Source: Paracoccus yeei ATCC BAA-599
Lineage (GTDB): Bacteria > Pseudomonadota > Alphaproteobacteria > Rhodobacterales > Rhodobacteraceae
Reading direction: 5' to 3'
Assembly: GCF_000622145.1 (NCBI RefSeq)
Contig: NZ_KK211403.1
Coordinates: 173,604 to 237,603, forward strand
Length of the DNA: 64,000 bases
Under the pieces are notes generated by a model. It had not been told where the DNA came from. It saw nothing but the letters and a program-made list of their open reading frames with translations, and ran no database searches. A program made the position numbers and the translations under genes. Shown here piece after piece: positions 35,602-44,738 of the stretch (position 1 is the stretch's first letter; every line of letters begins with the position of its first letter).

Positions 35602-35677
35602 GGGTATTTGGGAAACAGTGAAAGCCAGGGAAGGGGATGCGCCGGAGCCCGTGGTTTTCACCGTTTCTGAAATACCC
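35602..35677. repeat. dispersed palindromic repeat, family A, copy 2 (complete)
   Basis: Left arm GGGTATTTGGGAAACAGTGA and right arm complementary to GGGTATTTCAGAAACGGTGA, around a 25-base loop. It lies 30 bases beyond the ispH stop on the side where ispH transcription would end. See 4261-4324. Confidence 0.8.
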
Positions 35678-35706
35678 AAGACCGACGCCGATCGCGGACG
35701 ATGCGC

Positions 35707-36657
35707 TCAGGCCTCGCGCAGCACGCGGGGCACCTTGAACTCGACATTCTCGCGGGCGGTCTCGACCAGTTCGACGGTAACGTCGTAGCGGTCTCGAAAG
35801 GCGTCGATGACCTCGTTGACCAGGACTTCGGGGGCCGAGGCGCCCGCCGTCACGCCGACCGAGGCGATGCCCTGCATGGCGCGCCAGTCGATCTGGTCGG
35901 CGCGCATCACCAGTTGCGAATAGGCGCAGCCCGCGGCGCGGCCCACCTCGACCAGCCGGCGCGAATTCGAGCTGTTCGGCGCCCCGATCACCAGAAGCGC
36001 GTCGATCCGGCCGGCGATGGCCTTGACCGAGGCCTGGCGGTTGGTGGTGGCGTAGCAGATGTCTTCCTTGGCTGGGCCGATGATCATCGGGAAGCGCGCC
36101 TGCAGGGCCGCGACGATGGCCGCGGTGTCGTCGACCGACAGCGTGGTCTGGGTGATGAAGGCCAGCCGTTCGGGGTCGCGGGGCGCGATCTCCGCCACGT
36201 CCTCGACCGTCTCGACCAGCAGCACCTCGCCCTCGGGCAGCTGACCCATGGTGCCCAGCACTTCGGGGTGGCCGGCATGGCCGATCATCACCATCTGCAG
36301 GCCGGCGGCATGGTGGCGCTCGGCCTCGACATGGACCTTGCTGACCAGGGGGCAGGTGGCATCGACAAAGACCATCTCGCGCCGGCGCGCCTCGGCCGGG
36401 ACGGATTTCGGCACGCCATGGGCCGAGAAGATCACCGGCCGGTCGTCGGGGCATTCGTCCAGTTCCTCGACGAAGACCGCGCCCTTGTCGCGCAGGCTGT
36501 CGACGACGAACTTGTTGTGCACGATCTCGTGCCGGACATAGACCGGGGCGCCCCATTTCTGCAGCGCCATTTCCACGATCTTGATGGCGCGGTCCACGCC
36601 CGCGCAAAAGCCGCGCGGGGCGGCAAGGTAAAGGGTCAGGGGCGGTTTGGGGTCCAT
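35707..36657 (-). CDS. ispH: 4-hydroxy-3-methylbut-2-enyl diphosphate reductase
   Basis: 316 residues. Last step of the MEP isoprenoid pathway: it makes IPP and DMAPP with a 4Fe-4S cluster. The three cluster cysteines are visible in PRGFCAGVDRA (near 18), VDATCPLVSKVH (near 102) and GCAYSQLV (C-terminal third). HGVPKSV and TTNRQASVKA are further family blocks. A family A repeat follows the stop. Confidence 0.96.
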   Translation of the reverse strand: MDPKPPLTLYLAAPRGFCAGVDRAIKIVEMALQKWGAPVYVRHEIVHNKFVVDSLRDKGAVFVEELDECPDDRPVIFSAHGVPKSVPAEARRREMVFVDATCPLVSKVHVEAERHHAAGLQMVMIGHAGHPEVLGTMGQLPEGEVLLVETVEDVAEIAPRDPERLAFITQTTLSVDDTAAIVAALQARFPMIIGPAKEDICYATTNRQASVKAIAGRIDALLVIGAPNSSNSRRLVEVGRAAGCAYSQLVMRADQIDWRAMQGIASVGVTAGASAPEVLVNEVIDAFRDRYDVTVELVETARENVEFKVPRVLREA

Positions 36658-36698
36658 GCGCCTTCACCTAGCGATCCGGGGGGCGGGCTGCAAGAACC

Positions 36699-37256
36699 TC
36701 AGGCCCCCTCGAAGGTGGTCAGGGCGTGCACCTCGTGGCCCAGTTCCTCGAGCAGGGCGCGCCCGCCGAGGTCCGGCAGTTCGATGACAAAGGCGCAGCC
36801 GATCACCTGCGCACCCAGGCGTTCGCACAGCCGGATGCCCGCCGCCGCCGTTCCGCCCGTTGCCAGCAGGTCGTCGACCACCAGCACCCGGTCGCCGGGC
36901 TTCAGCGCGTCCTGGTGGATCTCGACCACGGCTTCGCCGTATTCCAGCACATAGGCTTCGGACAGGACCGCGCCCGGCAGCTTGCCTTTCTTGCGGATCG
37001 GCACGAAGCCCACCGACAGCTGATGCGCCACCGCCCCGCCCAGGATGAAGCCCCGCGCCTCGAGCCCCACGACCTTGTCGATCCGCTCGCCCGCATAGGG
37101 GTTCAGCAGTTGGTCCACCGCCATGCGAAAGCCGCGCGCATCGGCAAACAGCGTCGTCACGTCGCGAAACAGGATGCCTTCGTGCGGGAAGTTCACGATG
37201 GTGCGGATATAGTCGCGCACGGTGCGGGTGTCGCGGACACGCTTTTCGCCGCTCAT
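36699..37256 (-). CDS. apt: adenine phosphoribosyltransferase
   Basis: 185 residues. It salvages adenine to AMP with PRPP. The PRPP-binding motif VLVVDDLLATGGT and the GLEARGFILGGAVAH, FVPIRKKGKLPG blocks are diagnostic. ATG 37256 is inside the end of the flavin reductase gene (4-base overlap). Confidence 0.95.
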   Translation of the reverse strand: MSGEKRVRDTRTVRDYIRTIVNFPHEGILFRDVTTLFADARGFRMAVDQLLNPYAGERIDKVVGLEARGFILGGAVAHQLSVGFVPIRKKGKLPGAVLSEAYVLEYGEAVVEIHQDALKPGDRVLVVDDLLATGGTAAAGIRLCERLGAQVIGCAFVIELPDLGGRALLEELGHEVHALTTFEGA

Positions 37257-37849
37257 GCGGGGCGTTCCATCTGGAAGGTCTGGGTGGTGGCGGCGTAATC
37301 CTTGTGGCCCAGGCGCGACAGCCAGCCCGAAGGCGGGCGGAACACGCCGCTTTCCACGCAGTCGGGGCGCAGGTGGATGCCGGTCACGACGCCCAGGACC
37401 ATCACGTTCGCCTCGCCGGCCAGGCGGATCACCCGGGTCATGCGGCATTCCAGAGAGGCGGCGGCGCCCGCCACGCGGGGGCAGTCGATGGTCTCGCACT
37501 CGGCGGCCTCGATCCCGGCGTGCTGGAATTCGCTGACGCCGGCGGGCAGGGGGGCAGAGCTTGCGTTCACCTGCTCGCGCAGGGCGGCATCGGCGATATT
37601 GACGCAGAAGACCCGGCTTTCGGCGATCTGGGCCACGCTGTCCTTGGTCCCCGGCCGGTCCGGCTTGGCGCTGGTCGAGGCGAACATGACCTGCGGCGGC
37701 ACATAGGCGGTCAGGTTGAAGAAGGAATAGGGCGCCAGGTTGTCGCCCAGGGTCCCGCGCGTCGAAATCCAGCCGATGGGCCGCGGCGCGACGATGGCGT
37801 TCAACGGGTTGTGGGGCAGGCCGTGGCCGGCCTCGGGTCGATAGAACAT
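37253..37849 (-). CDS. flavin reductase-like domain protein
   Basis: 198 residues from ATG 37849 (another ATG 21 bases up is possible). A split-barrel FMN-binding domain: NPLNAIVAPRPIGWIST at the start and LAPYSFFNLTAYVPPQVMFAS are typical of the flavin-reductase/DIM6 family (COG1853). Such proteins reduce flavin or act as single-component FMN enzymes; the partner is unknown. Translationally coupled to apt. Confidence 0.83.
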   Translation of the reverse strand: MFYRPEAGHGLPHNPLNAIVAPRPIGWISTRGTLGDNLAPYSFFNLTAYVPPQVMFASTSAKPDRPGTKDSVAQIAESRVFCVNIADAALREQVNASSAPLPAGVSEFQHAGIEAAECETIDCPRVAGAAASLECRMTRVIRLAGEANVMVLGVVTGIHLRPDCVESGVFRPPSGWLSRLGHKDYAATTQTFQMERPA

Positions 37850-38057
37850 GGCGTCAGCCTCCGGTCGCATGGCCCGAAAGGTCTGCCTGCCCCCGCGCCG
37901 AAGGTCAAGCGCCGGGACGCGGGGCCGGGGGCCCGCCGACCTCGGGACGAAAATCCGCCGCCCGGGTGGTTGCGATGTTTTCCCTGCCCGGCATGCGTGC
38001 TAGGGGATCGGCGCCCGCGTCCGACGCGGGTCAAAGCGCTGAACCTGGGATGGCCGG

Positions 38058-38600
38058 ATGTACGCACTTCGCCTGGAACGCCCTGCCGATCATGCCGAGG
38101 TCGAGGCCCTTCTGGACCTGTGTTTCGCACCGGGGCGCACGGCGCTCAGCTCATACCGGCTGCGTGACGGGGTGCCGCCGATTCCCGGCCTGTGCCTGGT
38201 GCTGCGCGACCGGGCCGATGTCATGGTGGGCGCAATCCGGTTCTGGCCGGTTCGGGTCGGCGACCATCCGGTCCTGCTGCTGGGTCCGGTCGCCGTCCAC
38301 CCGACCGCCCAGGGCGAGGGGTTGGGCGGGCTTTTGATCCGCGAGGGATTGTGGCGCGCCGAATCGCAGGGCTGGGTGCGGGTGATGCTGGTGGGCGACG
38401 AGCCTTATTACCGCCGCTTCGGATTTCGCAAGCTGGACCATGTCCAGATGCCCCCGCCCACCAACCCCGACCGCGTGCTGGGGCTGGCGCTTGCGCCCGA
38501 CGCCTGGCAGGGGGTCGCGGGGCTGGTTCAGCGCGACACCGCCGATCACGAGGATGCGGGCCGCGCCTGGACCGCGCTTGGCGGCGCTAGTCGTAGTTGA
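38058..38600 (+). CDS. GNAT family N-acetyltransferase
   Basis: 180 residues. The GNAT core is clear: LLLGPVAVHPTAQGEGLGGLLIREGLWRA carries the acetyl-CoA pyrophosphate-binding Q/RxxGxG/A element, followed by VGDEPYYRRFGFRK, as in the YhbS-like group (COG3153). Acceptor unknown. The 3' end overlaps the convergent Ivy-like gene by 14 bases. Confidence 0.87.
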   Translation: MYALRLERPADHAEVEALLDLCFAPGRTALSSYRLRDGVPPIPGLCLVLRDRADVMVGAIRFWPVRVGDHPVLLLGPVAVHPTAQGEGLGGLLIREGLWRAESQGWVRVMLVGDEPYYRRFGFRKLDHVQMPPPTNPDRVLGLALAPDAWQGVAGLVQRDTADHEDAGRAWTALGGASRS

Positions 38601-39045
38601 ACGCCTGCGGGTGGTTGTCCAGGCTGCCGGTCAGGGCGGCGTAAAGGATCGTGCGTCCGTCGATCGATTCCGCGCCGCCGCCGATACCCAGCCAGGTCAG
38701 CCGCTCGACCGTGTCGTCGGTTTCGGACAGCACCCCGTGCATGGCCCCGTCCTTGGGATCGTAAAGGACGGCGATGCGGTGGGCCGCGCAGTCATGCGCC
38801 TTGCAGGCGGACATCACCAGCCACTCCTTGCCGTCGAAGGCCGCCGTGCGAGTCGCGCTTTCGACCAGCGACCCGTCCAGCCAGTCGGGCAGGGACTGGC
38901 GCGCCGTGATCGCATCGAAGGCCGCGGCCAGGCCTGGGTCCTTCAGCGCGGCGGACAGGCGGGGCAATTCGGGCGGTGCGTCCTGCGCCAGTGCCGTCCC
39001 GGCCAGCGCCAGGGCTGCAAGCGGGGCAAGAAGGGTCCTGTACAT
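38587..39045 (-). CDS. Ivy family (inhibitor of vertebrate lysozyme) periplasmic protein
   Basis: 152 residues with a signal peptide (MYRTLLAPLAALALAGTALAQ). The decisive feature is CKAHDC at 81-86, equivalent to the CKPHDC loop of Ivy that plugs the active site of C-type lysozyme and is closed by a disulfide. The layout around it (EWLVMSACKAHDCAAHRIAVLYDP..AMHGVL) fits the family. Role: periplasmic protection of peptidoglycan against lysozyme, or control of the cell's own lytic enzymes. Two ATG codons are adjacent; 39045 has better Shine-Dalgarno spacing (AAAGGA) than 39048. Confidence 0.8.
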   Translation of the reverse strand: MYRTLLAPLAALALAGTALAQDAPPELPRLSAALKDPGLAAAFDAITARQSLPDWLDGSLVESATRTAAFDGKEWLVMSACKAHDCAAHRIAVLYDPKDGAMHGVLSETDDTVERLTWLGIGGGAESIDGRTILYAALTGSLDNHPQAFNYD

Positions 39046-39178
39046 CATCAATCCTTTCAAGGCAGAGTCATGCCATCATGGCCGCCGACCCCGTGACAAG
39101 GAACCCCCCGCTTCCTATCTGGGTTTGATCACCAGGGCCCGATCGGCCCGCATCAGGAAAGGCCCCGTGTCCAGCACG

Positions 39179-40003
39179 ATGACCGACCAAAGCCCAGTCC
39201 CCGCCCGCACGGCGATCCTGCCGCCGATCACCGACCCTACGGTTCACACCGAAATCGACCGGCTGGCCCGGCGCTATCTAAACGCGGGCGGCGTCGCGAT
39301 GGAGTTGCTGAACGCCGTGGGGGGCAAGGCCGAGGGCCTGATCGAGCGGCTGCCTAAGCCCGTCCGCTCGCGCATGGATCGCATCACGCTTGCCGCGCTG
39401 AACCGCGCCTTCTCGGCGGCCTCGCGCTCGCGCGGGCTGCTCAGCGACCGGGGGGACTGGTTCAACCGGGCGCTCTCGACCGCCTCGGGCGCGGCCGGCG
39501 GGCTTGCGGGCTTTGCCGGGGCGACGGTCGAACTGCCGGTGACGATCACGCTGTTGCTGCGCGCGATCATGGATATCGCGGCCGAACACGGCTTCGATCC
39601 CGACAGCGACGAGGCCCGGCAGGAGGCGCTGCACATCTTCGCCTCGGCCGGTCCCCTGGCCGAGGACGAGGGGGCGGACCTTGGCCTGATCGCGGCGCGC
39701 ATGACGATCACCGGCCAGACGGTGCAGACGCTGGTGGCCAAGGTCGCGCCCAAGCTTTCCGCCTCGCTGGCGCAGAAGCTCGCGGCGCAGGCGGTGCCGA
39801 TCTTCGGCGCTCTGGCAGGGGCGACGATCAACTACAGCTTCACCCGCTATTACCAGGAAATCGCCCGGGTGCAGTTCGGGCTGATGCGGCTGTCCCACGA
39901 AACCGGAGTCCCGCGCGAGGCGCTGGCCGAGGCGCTGATCCTGCGGCTGGAACAGCTGCGCCCCGGGTCGAGCCGGCGCAGCCCGCGCGGCGGCAAGCGC
40001 TAG
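39179..40003 (+). CDS. EcsC family protein
   Basis: 274 residues. The EcsC domain is recognisable from GGAAMELLNAVGG-type start (AGGVAMELLNAVGGKAEGLIERLP), the GGLAGFAGATVELPVTITLLLRAIMDIA membrane-associated block, and FTRYYQEIA near the C-terminus. EcsC is named after the third gene of the B. subtilis ecs locus; its biochemical role is not known. ATG 39179 starts the family match. It overlaps the convergent helicase gene by 4 bases. Confidence 0.82.
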   Translation: MTDQSPVPARTAILPPITDPTVHTEIDRLARRYLNAGGVAMELLNAVGGKAEGLIERLPKPVRSRMDRITLAALNRAFSAASRSRGLLSDRGDWFNRALSTASGAAGGLAGFAGATVELPVTITLLLRAIMDIAAEHGFDPDSDEARQEALHIFASAGPLAEDEGADLGLIAARMTITGQTVQTLVAKVAPKLSASLAQKLAAQAVPIFGALAGATINYSFTRYYQEIARVQFGLMRLSHETGVPREALAEALILRLEQLRPGSSRRSPRGGKR

Positions 40004-41538
40004 CCGTCCTCGGCCTCGGGGGTCAGTTCCAGCGGGGCCGCGGGAATGTCCAGGTAGTCGATCCCCAGGGGCGCGGCGGGACGCGCCAGCCGCGCGCGGA
40101 CGACCCAGAACAGCCGCTCCTGCGCCCGCGTGATCGCCACATAGGTCAGGCGCTTCCACAGCGGCACCCCCGCCTCGGTCCGGTTCGACCAGGCGGCGGC
40201 GCTGATGTCGGGGCCAAAGACCTGCACGTCGGGCCATTGGCTGCCCTGCGCCTTGTGGATGGTGACGGCGGCCCCATGCAGGAAGGTCGCGCCCATGCGC
40301 GCGGCAAAGGGGATGAAGGGCTCGTCGGCGTCCGGCATCTCGATCTTGACGATGCTGGCGGCGGACAGGCGCGGGTCCTCGGCGCCCACGACATGCAGCC
40401 GGGAAAAGCCGGGCTTGCGGCCGGGACCCAGATAGATCACCTGCGCCCCCTTGATCAGGCCCCGCGCTTCAAGGTCGATGCGCTTCTTGCGGTGCTTCAG
40501 CGGCAGTTCGATCCCGTCGCAGATCAGCGGCTCGCCCGGCAGCAGCGCGTCGCCGGGCGCGCCATAGACGGTGCGGAAGGCCTGGATCAGCTTGATCCGG
40601 GTGATGTTGCGCCAGACCAGCACCGGGCTTTGCGCCATCAGGTCGGACTCGACGCGCTCGGCCCAGACGACGCGCTCGTCGCGGCGCGCGGCCTCGGCCA
40701 CCATGCGCTCGAAGGCCGGGAAATCCAGCGCCGGGTCGGCCAGCGCATGGGCCAGGTCCAGGATCGGGCTGTCGGTCGTCTGGCGATGGATGCGGTTCAG
40801 GACCAGCTTTTGCGGCGCGGCCAGCCGGTCAAAGACCATCTCGCCGGACTGGCCCACGGGGGCAAGCTGGGCGGGATCGCCGAACAGGATCAGCGTCGGA
40901 AAGATCTCGCGCAGGTCGTCAAACTGCTTTTCGTCCAGCATCGAGGCCTCGTCGATCAGGCCGATGTCCAGCCCGTCCTCGCGCCGCTTCCAGCCCCGGA
41001 TGAAATCCGAACCGCGCAAGCCCGCCGCCGCCAGCGCGCCGGGGATCGAGGCGTGCTGATCGTAGAAGGCCTTTGCGCGGTCCAGCGCGGCATCGGTCAG
41101 CCCCTCGATCACCCCCTCGACCGCGGGCCGGTCGCCGGCCCCGGTCAGCCAGTCGGCGATGCGCTCATAGTCGGGGTCGTAGACCGGGGTATAAAGGATG
41201 CGGTGGATCGTGGTTGCGGCCACCCCCCGCATCCGCAGCACGAAGGCCGCCTTGTTCGTCGGCGCAAGGATCGCGACCGTCCGCCGGTCCTTGCGCTTCT
41301 TGCCCTCGTAATCGCCCGAGACGAGATCGACCCCCGCGGCCTTCAGCGCCTTCGTCAGCTCGGCCAGCAGCAGCGTCTTGCCCGAGCCGGCCTTGCCGAT
41401 CACCGCCATGACCCGGCCTTTGCCGTCCTTGGCAGGCGCGACCTCCTCCGAGGCCAGGTCGATTCCGGTCTGGGCCAGGGCCTCGGCAATGGCGTCCCAG
41501 GCTTCGGCCTGGTCGGGGGAAAGGGCGGGCAGGGTCAT
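40000..41538 (-). CDS. RecD-like ATP-dependent DNA helicase (superfamily 1)
   Basis: 512 residues. Walker A VIGKAGSGKTLLL at 47-59, Walker B IGLIDEASMLDEKQF, motif III GDPAQLAPVGQSGEMVF and the C-terminal UvrD-like block TIHKAQGSQWPDVQVF with YVAITRAQERLFW show an SF1 helicase of the RecD/Dda kind. It lacks the long N-terminal part of RecD2 and has no RecBC partner nearby. The size and content match an alphaproteobacterial stand-alone helicase group; its repair role is unknown. A family A repeat lies between its start and the Lrp gene end. Confidence 0.88.
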   Translation of the reverse strand: MTLPALSPDQAEAWDAIAEALAQTGIDLASEEVAPAKDGKGRVMAVIGKAGSGKTLLLAELTKALKAAGVDLVSGDYEGKKRKDRRTVAILAPTNKAAFVLRMRGVAATTIHRILYTPVYDPDYERIADWLTGAGDRPAVEGVIEGLTDAALDRAKAFYDQHASIPGALAAAGLRGSDFIRGWKRREDGLDIGLIDEASMLDEKQFDDLREIFPTLILFGDPAQLAPVGQSGEMVFDRLAAPQKLVLNRIHRQTTDSPILDLAHALADPALDFPAFERMVAEAARRDERVVWAERVESDLMAQSPVLVWRNITRIKLIQAFRTVYGAPGDALLPGEPLICDGIELPLKHRKKRIDLEARGLIKGAQVIYLGPGRKPGFSRLHVVGAEDPRLSAASIVKIEMPDADEPFIPFAARMGATFLHGAAVTIHKAQGSQWPDVQVFGPDISAAAWSNRTEAGVPLWKRLTYVAITRAQERLFWVVRARLARPAAPLGIDYLDIPAAPLELTPEAEDG

Positions 41539-41600
41539 GGCGCCTTGTTAGCCCGCCACGCGCAGCACCGAAAGTCCGTTCCGTTGGCTCGGCCGGATTC

Positions 41601-41656
41601 GGGTATTTGAAAAACGGTGAAAACCGGCCCTGGCTTTCACCGTTTTCCAAATACCC
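41601..41656. repeat. dispersed palindromic repeat, family A, copy 3 (complete)
   Basis: Arms GGGTATTTGAAAAACGGTGA and the complement of GGGTATTTGGAAAACGGTGA around an 8-base loop; the tightest hairpin of the family. It lies 34 bases beyond the stop of the Lrp-type gene and 62 bases before the helicase start on the same strand, so it may end the Lrp transcript. Confidence 0.8.
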
Positions 41657-41690
41657 ATGCCAGGCGCGCGGCGGGACGGGGCGTCCGGGG

Positions 41691-42155
41691 TCAGGCGCGC
41701 TCATCCTTGGGCGAGCTCATCACCACATGCGTCGTGATGGTGGCGATCTGCGGAAAGGCGCCCAGGACTTCGGTGTGGAAGCGGCGATAGGATTCCAGGT
41801 CGCGCACCTCGACCCGCAGCAGATATTCGACCGAGCCGGTGATGTTGTGGCATTCCCGGACCTGAGGGGCGGCCAGGCAGGCGCGCTCGAAATCGGTCTG
41901 CGCCTCGTTCGAGTGGCGCGACAGGCCGACCGTGACATAGGCGGTAAAGCCCGCATCCCGCGTCGCCGGATGGATGACGGCCCGGTAGCCCACGATCGCA
42001 CCGCGGCGTTCCAGATCCTGCACCCGGCGCAGGCAGGCCGAGGGGGACAGGCCGATCTGGGCCGCAAGCTGCTGATTCGGAATGCGTCCCTCACGCGACA
42101 GGATCTGCAATATCCGCGCAGAGATCGGGTCTTTCTCGGGACCTGGTTGCGACAT
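41691..42155 (-). CDS. Lrp/AsnC family transcriptional regulator
   Basis: 154 residues. The N-terminal winged HTH covers about 12-60 (DPISARILQILSREGRIPNQQLAAQIGLSPSACLRRVQDLE), and the C-terminal RAM domain (VTVGLSRH..ECHNITGSVEYLLRVEVRDLESYRRF) binds amino acids and mediates octamers. It is divergent from the LysE-family exporter with an 84-base gap; Lrp-type regulators commonly control such an adjacent exporter. Confidence 0.92.
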   Translation of the reverse strand: MSQPGPEKDPISARILQILSREGRIPNQQLAAQIGLSPSACLRRVQDLERRGAIVGYRAVIHPATRDAGFTAYVTVGLSRHSNEAQTDFERACLAAPQVRECHNITGSVEYLLRVEVRDLESYRRFHTEVLGAFPQIATITTHVVMSSPKDERA

Positions 42156-42239
42156 TTCCTGCCTCGGGGCCAAGATGGATCGGAAATTGCTTGCGAGTTC
42201 GCATATCATTGCACGCGCATGTGACATCAAGGGACTGAC

Positions 42240-42827
42240 ATGACGCAACACGTTCTTTGGGCCTTGGCGGCCTTTGCCTTCGTGACCTCGATCACGCCCG
42301 GGCCGAACAACCTGATGCTGATGGCGTCGGGCGCGAACTTCGGGCTGCGGCGCACCCTGCCGCACATGTTCGGCGTCGCGCTTGGGTTCGGGGCGATGGT
42401 CGTGGTCCTGGGGCTGGGGCTCGATCGGATCATCGCCCAGAGCCCGCTGCTCGCGCAAGCGTTGAAATGGGTGTCGCTGGCCTATGTGATCTGGCTCGCC
42501 GCCAGGATCGCGCGCTCGGGCGCACCCGAGGCGGGCGGCCCGGCCAGGCGGCCCATGGGATTCCTGGCGGCCTGCGCCTTTCAATGGGTCAATCCGAAGG
42601 CCTGGATGATGGCGCTGGGGGCGCTGTCGGCCTATTCTGCGGGCGCCGGCGGGGTGGCGGGCGTCGCGCTGGTCTTTGTCCTGGTGAACCTGCCCTCGGT
42701 CGCGGTCTGGGCCGCGATGGGGCAGGGGCTGCAAGGCTTTCTGCAAAGCCCCGTGCGGCTGCGGGTGTTCAATCTGACGATGGCCGGGCTGCTGGTCCTG
42801 TCGATGCTGCCCGTCATCACCCACTGA
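42240..42827 (+). CDS. LysE/RhtB family amino acid exporter
   Basis: 195 residues with six membrane helices. SITPGPNNLMLMASGANFGLRRTLPHMFGVALG is the classical LysE/RhtB signature, and AFQWVNPKAWMM the second-half one. Proton-driven efflux of an amino acid or derivative; substrate unknown. The adjacent divergent Lrp-type gene is the probable regulator. Confidence 0.9.
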   Translation: MTQHVLWALAAFAFVTSITPGPNNLMLMASGANFGLRRTLPHMFGVALGFGAMVVVLGLGLDRIIAQSPLLAQALKWVSLAYVIWLAARIARSGAPEAGGPARRPMGFLAACAFQWVNPKAWMMALGALSAYSAGAGGVAGVALVFVLVNLPSVAVWAAMGQGLQGFLQSPVRLRVFNLTMAGLLVLSMLPVITH

Positions 42828-42832
42828 CGTCG

Positions 42833-43705
42833 TCACCCACTGACGGCGATCAGCAGCGCCACACCCGCCACGATCAGGCCCATGCCCAGGATCTGGCGCG
42901 GCGCCGCGCCCTCGCGGAAGACCCGGCCCGAGACCAGCTGCGCCATCACCACCTCGACCAGTGCCAGCGTGCGGACGTTGGCCGCCGCCGTCAGCGCAAA
43001 TCCCATGAACCAGAAAAGCGAGGCGAAGGCCCCGAGCGCCCCCGCCCACAGCGAGGCGCGCCAGTGCCGGACAATGCCGCGCAGCGCCGCCCGGTCGGCA
43101 AGGCCAAGCCAGGCCAGCATCGCCACGCTCTGGATCGTCAGGCCGACCAGCAGCACCGTGGCCGCGCGGGTGACGAAGCCGCCCTGCGGCAGGGCCAGGA
43201 TCGCCCCGCGAAAGCCGATGGCCGACAGGCCGAACAGCGCCCCCGCCGCGATGCCCAGCGCCGCGGGCCGCCAGCCGCCGTCGCGCCAGCTTGCCCCCGA
43301 CATCAGGATCACGCCCGCCGTGGCCGTGGCGATGGCGGTCAGCCGGGCCGGGCCCAGCGGCTCGGCCAGAAGCAGCGCGCCGATCACCGCCAGCGTCACC
43401 GGCTCGGACTTGAGAAGCGCGGTGGTCACGCCAAAGGCGCGGCTCCGCATCGTCACCAGCATCAGCGCGGTCGCCGCGATCTGCGCCAGGCTGCCCAAGG
43501 CGGCCCAGCCCAGCACACGGGCATCCGGCATCGGCAGGGCAGCGGCCTGCGACCAGATCAGCAGGAACCCCGCCGCGAAGGGCAGGCCGAACAGAAAGCG
43601 CACGGCGGTGGCGCCCATGGTGCCGATCTCGGCCGTCAGCCCGCGCTGCGCCGCGTTCCGCGCGGTCTGGGCGGCCGCGGCGATCAGCGTGGCCAGGATC
43701 CACAT
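42833..43705 (-). CDS. EamA/DMT superfamily permease
   Basis: 290 residues and ten predicted helices in two EamA repeats (about 5-140 and 150-288). Signatures are TALLKSEPVTLAVIGALLLAEPL in the first half and ALVEVVMAQLVSGRVFREGAAPRQ in the second. Metabolite or drug transport; substrate unknown. It ends 5 bases from the exporter gene (convergent) and starts 4 bases from the hemE stop on the same strand. Confidence 0.88.
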   Translation of the reverse strand: MWILATLIAAAAQTARNAAQRGLTAEIGTMGATAVRFLFGLPFAAGFLLIWSQAAALPMPDARVLGWAALGSLAQIAATALMLVTMRSRAFGVTTALLKSEPVTLAVIGALLLAEPLGPARLTAIATATAGVILMSGASWRDGGWRPAALGIAAGALFGLSAIGFRGAILALPQGGFVTRAATVLLVGLTIQSVAMLAWLGLADRAALRGIVRHWRASLWAGALGAFASLFWFMGFALTAAANVRTLALVEVVMAQLVSGRVFREGAAPRQILGMGLIVAGVALLIAVSG

Positions 43706-43709
43706 GGCT

Positions 43710-44738
43710 CTAGCCGCGCACGGCCGCGATCATGCGGGCGACATTGTCGGGGTCCGCGTCGGGCGTGATGCCATGGCCCAGGTTGAAGATATGCGGTCCC
43801 CCCGAAAAGGCGCGGACGATGCGCCGGGTCTCTTCCTCAAGCCGCGGGCCGCCCTGGACCAGCAGGGCGGGGTCCAGGTTGCCCTGCACGCAGCCGTCGC
43901 GCTGCACCTCGGCCGCCGCCCAGTCGGCGCTGACGGAATTGTCCAGCGCCACGCAATCGGCCCCGGTCGCGCGCGCAAAGCCCGCGTATCGCGCGCCCGC
44001 CTCGCGGGGGAAGGCGATGACGGGGATGCCCGGATGGCGGGACTTGAGCGCGGCGATGATCGTCCGGGCCGGGGCCACGGCGAAATCGTCGAAATCCGCG
44101 CCCTTGAGCGAGCCGGCCCAGCTGTCGAACAGCTTGATGACCTCGGCCCCCGCATCCACCTGGGCCGAGAGATATTCGATGGTCGCCTCGGTGATCCGTC
44201 CGATCAGGTCGCAGAATGCGGCGCGGTCCTCGGCCTTGAAGGCATGGGCCGGGCCCTGGTCGGGCGTGCCGCGACCGGCGATCATATAGGTCGCGACGGT
44301 CCAGGGCGCGCCGGCAAAGCCGATCAGCGTCGTTTCGCGCGGCAGGTCGCGCGCCAGGATGCGCAGGGTTTCATAGACCGGGGCCAGGGTGTCGTGGACC
44401 GCCCCGGCCGGCTTCAGCGCTGCGACCTCGGCCGCACGGGTCACGGTGGACAGGCGCGGCCCCTCTCCGGTGGCGAACCACAGGTCCAGCCCCAGCGCCT
44501 GCGGCACCAGCAGGATGTCGGCAAACAGGATCGCCGCGTCGAAGCCATAGCGGCGGATCGGCTGCAGCGTCACCTCGGCCGCCAGGTCCGGGGTATAGCA
44601 CAGCGACAGGAAGTCGCCGGCCTGGGCGCGGGTCGCGCGATATTCGGGCAGATAGCGCCCCGCTTGCCGCATCATCCAGATCGGAGGCACGGGCAGCCGC
44701 TCGCCCTTCAGCGCGCGCAGGATGGTTTTCTGGGTCAT
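43710..44738 (-). CDS. hemE: uroporphyrinogen decarboxylase
   Basis: 342 residues. It removes four carboxyl groups from uroporphyrinogen III in haem synthesis. WMMRQAGRYLPEYR near the start, LFADILLVPQALGL, FAGAPWTVATYM and LGHGITPDADPDNV near the end are diagnostic. ATG 44738 has GAGGT upstream; another ATG 21 bases up is possible. Divergent from hemC, separated by 66 bases, a known haem gene pair in Rhodobacterales. Confidence 0.96.
   Translation of the reverse strand: MTQKTILRALKGERLPVPPIWMMRQAGRYLPEYRATRAQAGDFLSLCYTPDLAAEVTLQPIRRYGFDAAILFADILLVPQALGLDLWFATGEGPRLSTVTRAAEVAALKPAGAVHDTLAPVYETLRILARDLPRETTLIGFAGAPWTVATYMIAGRGTPDQGPAHAFKAEDRAAFCDLIGRITEATIEYLSAQVDAGAEVIKLFDSWAGSLKGADFDDFAVAPARTIIAALKSRHPGIPVIAFPREAGARYAGFARATGADCVALDNSVSADWAAAEVQRDGCVQGNLDPALLVQGGPRLEEETRRIVRAFSGGPHIFNLGHGITPDADPDNVARMIAAVRG

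Noticed and set aside
40000..41538. RecD subunit of a RecBCD complex
   Set aside because: Too short, no recB or recC nearby, and the motif layout fits stand-alone RecD/Dda-like helicases.
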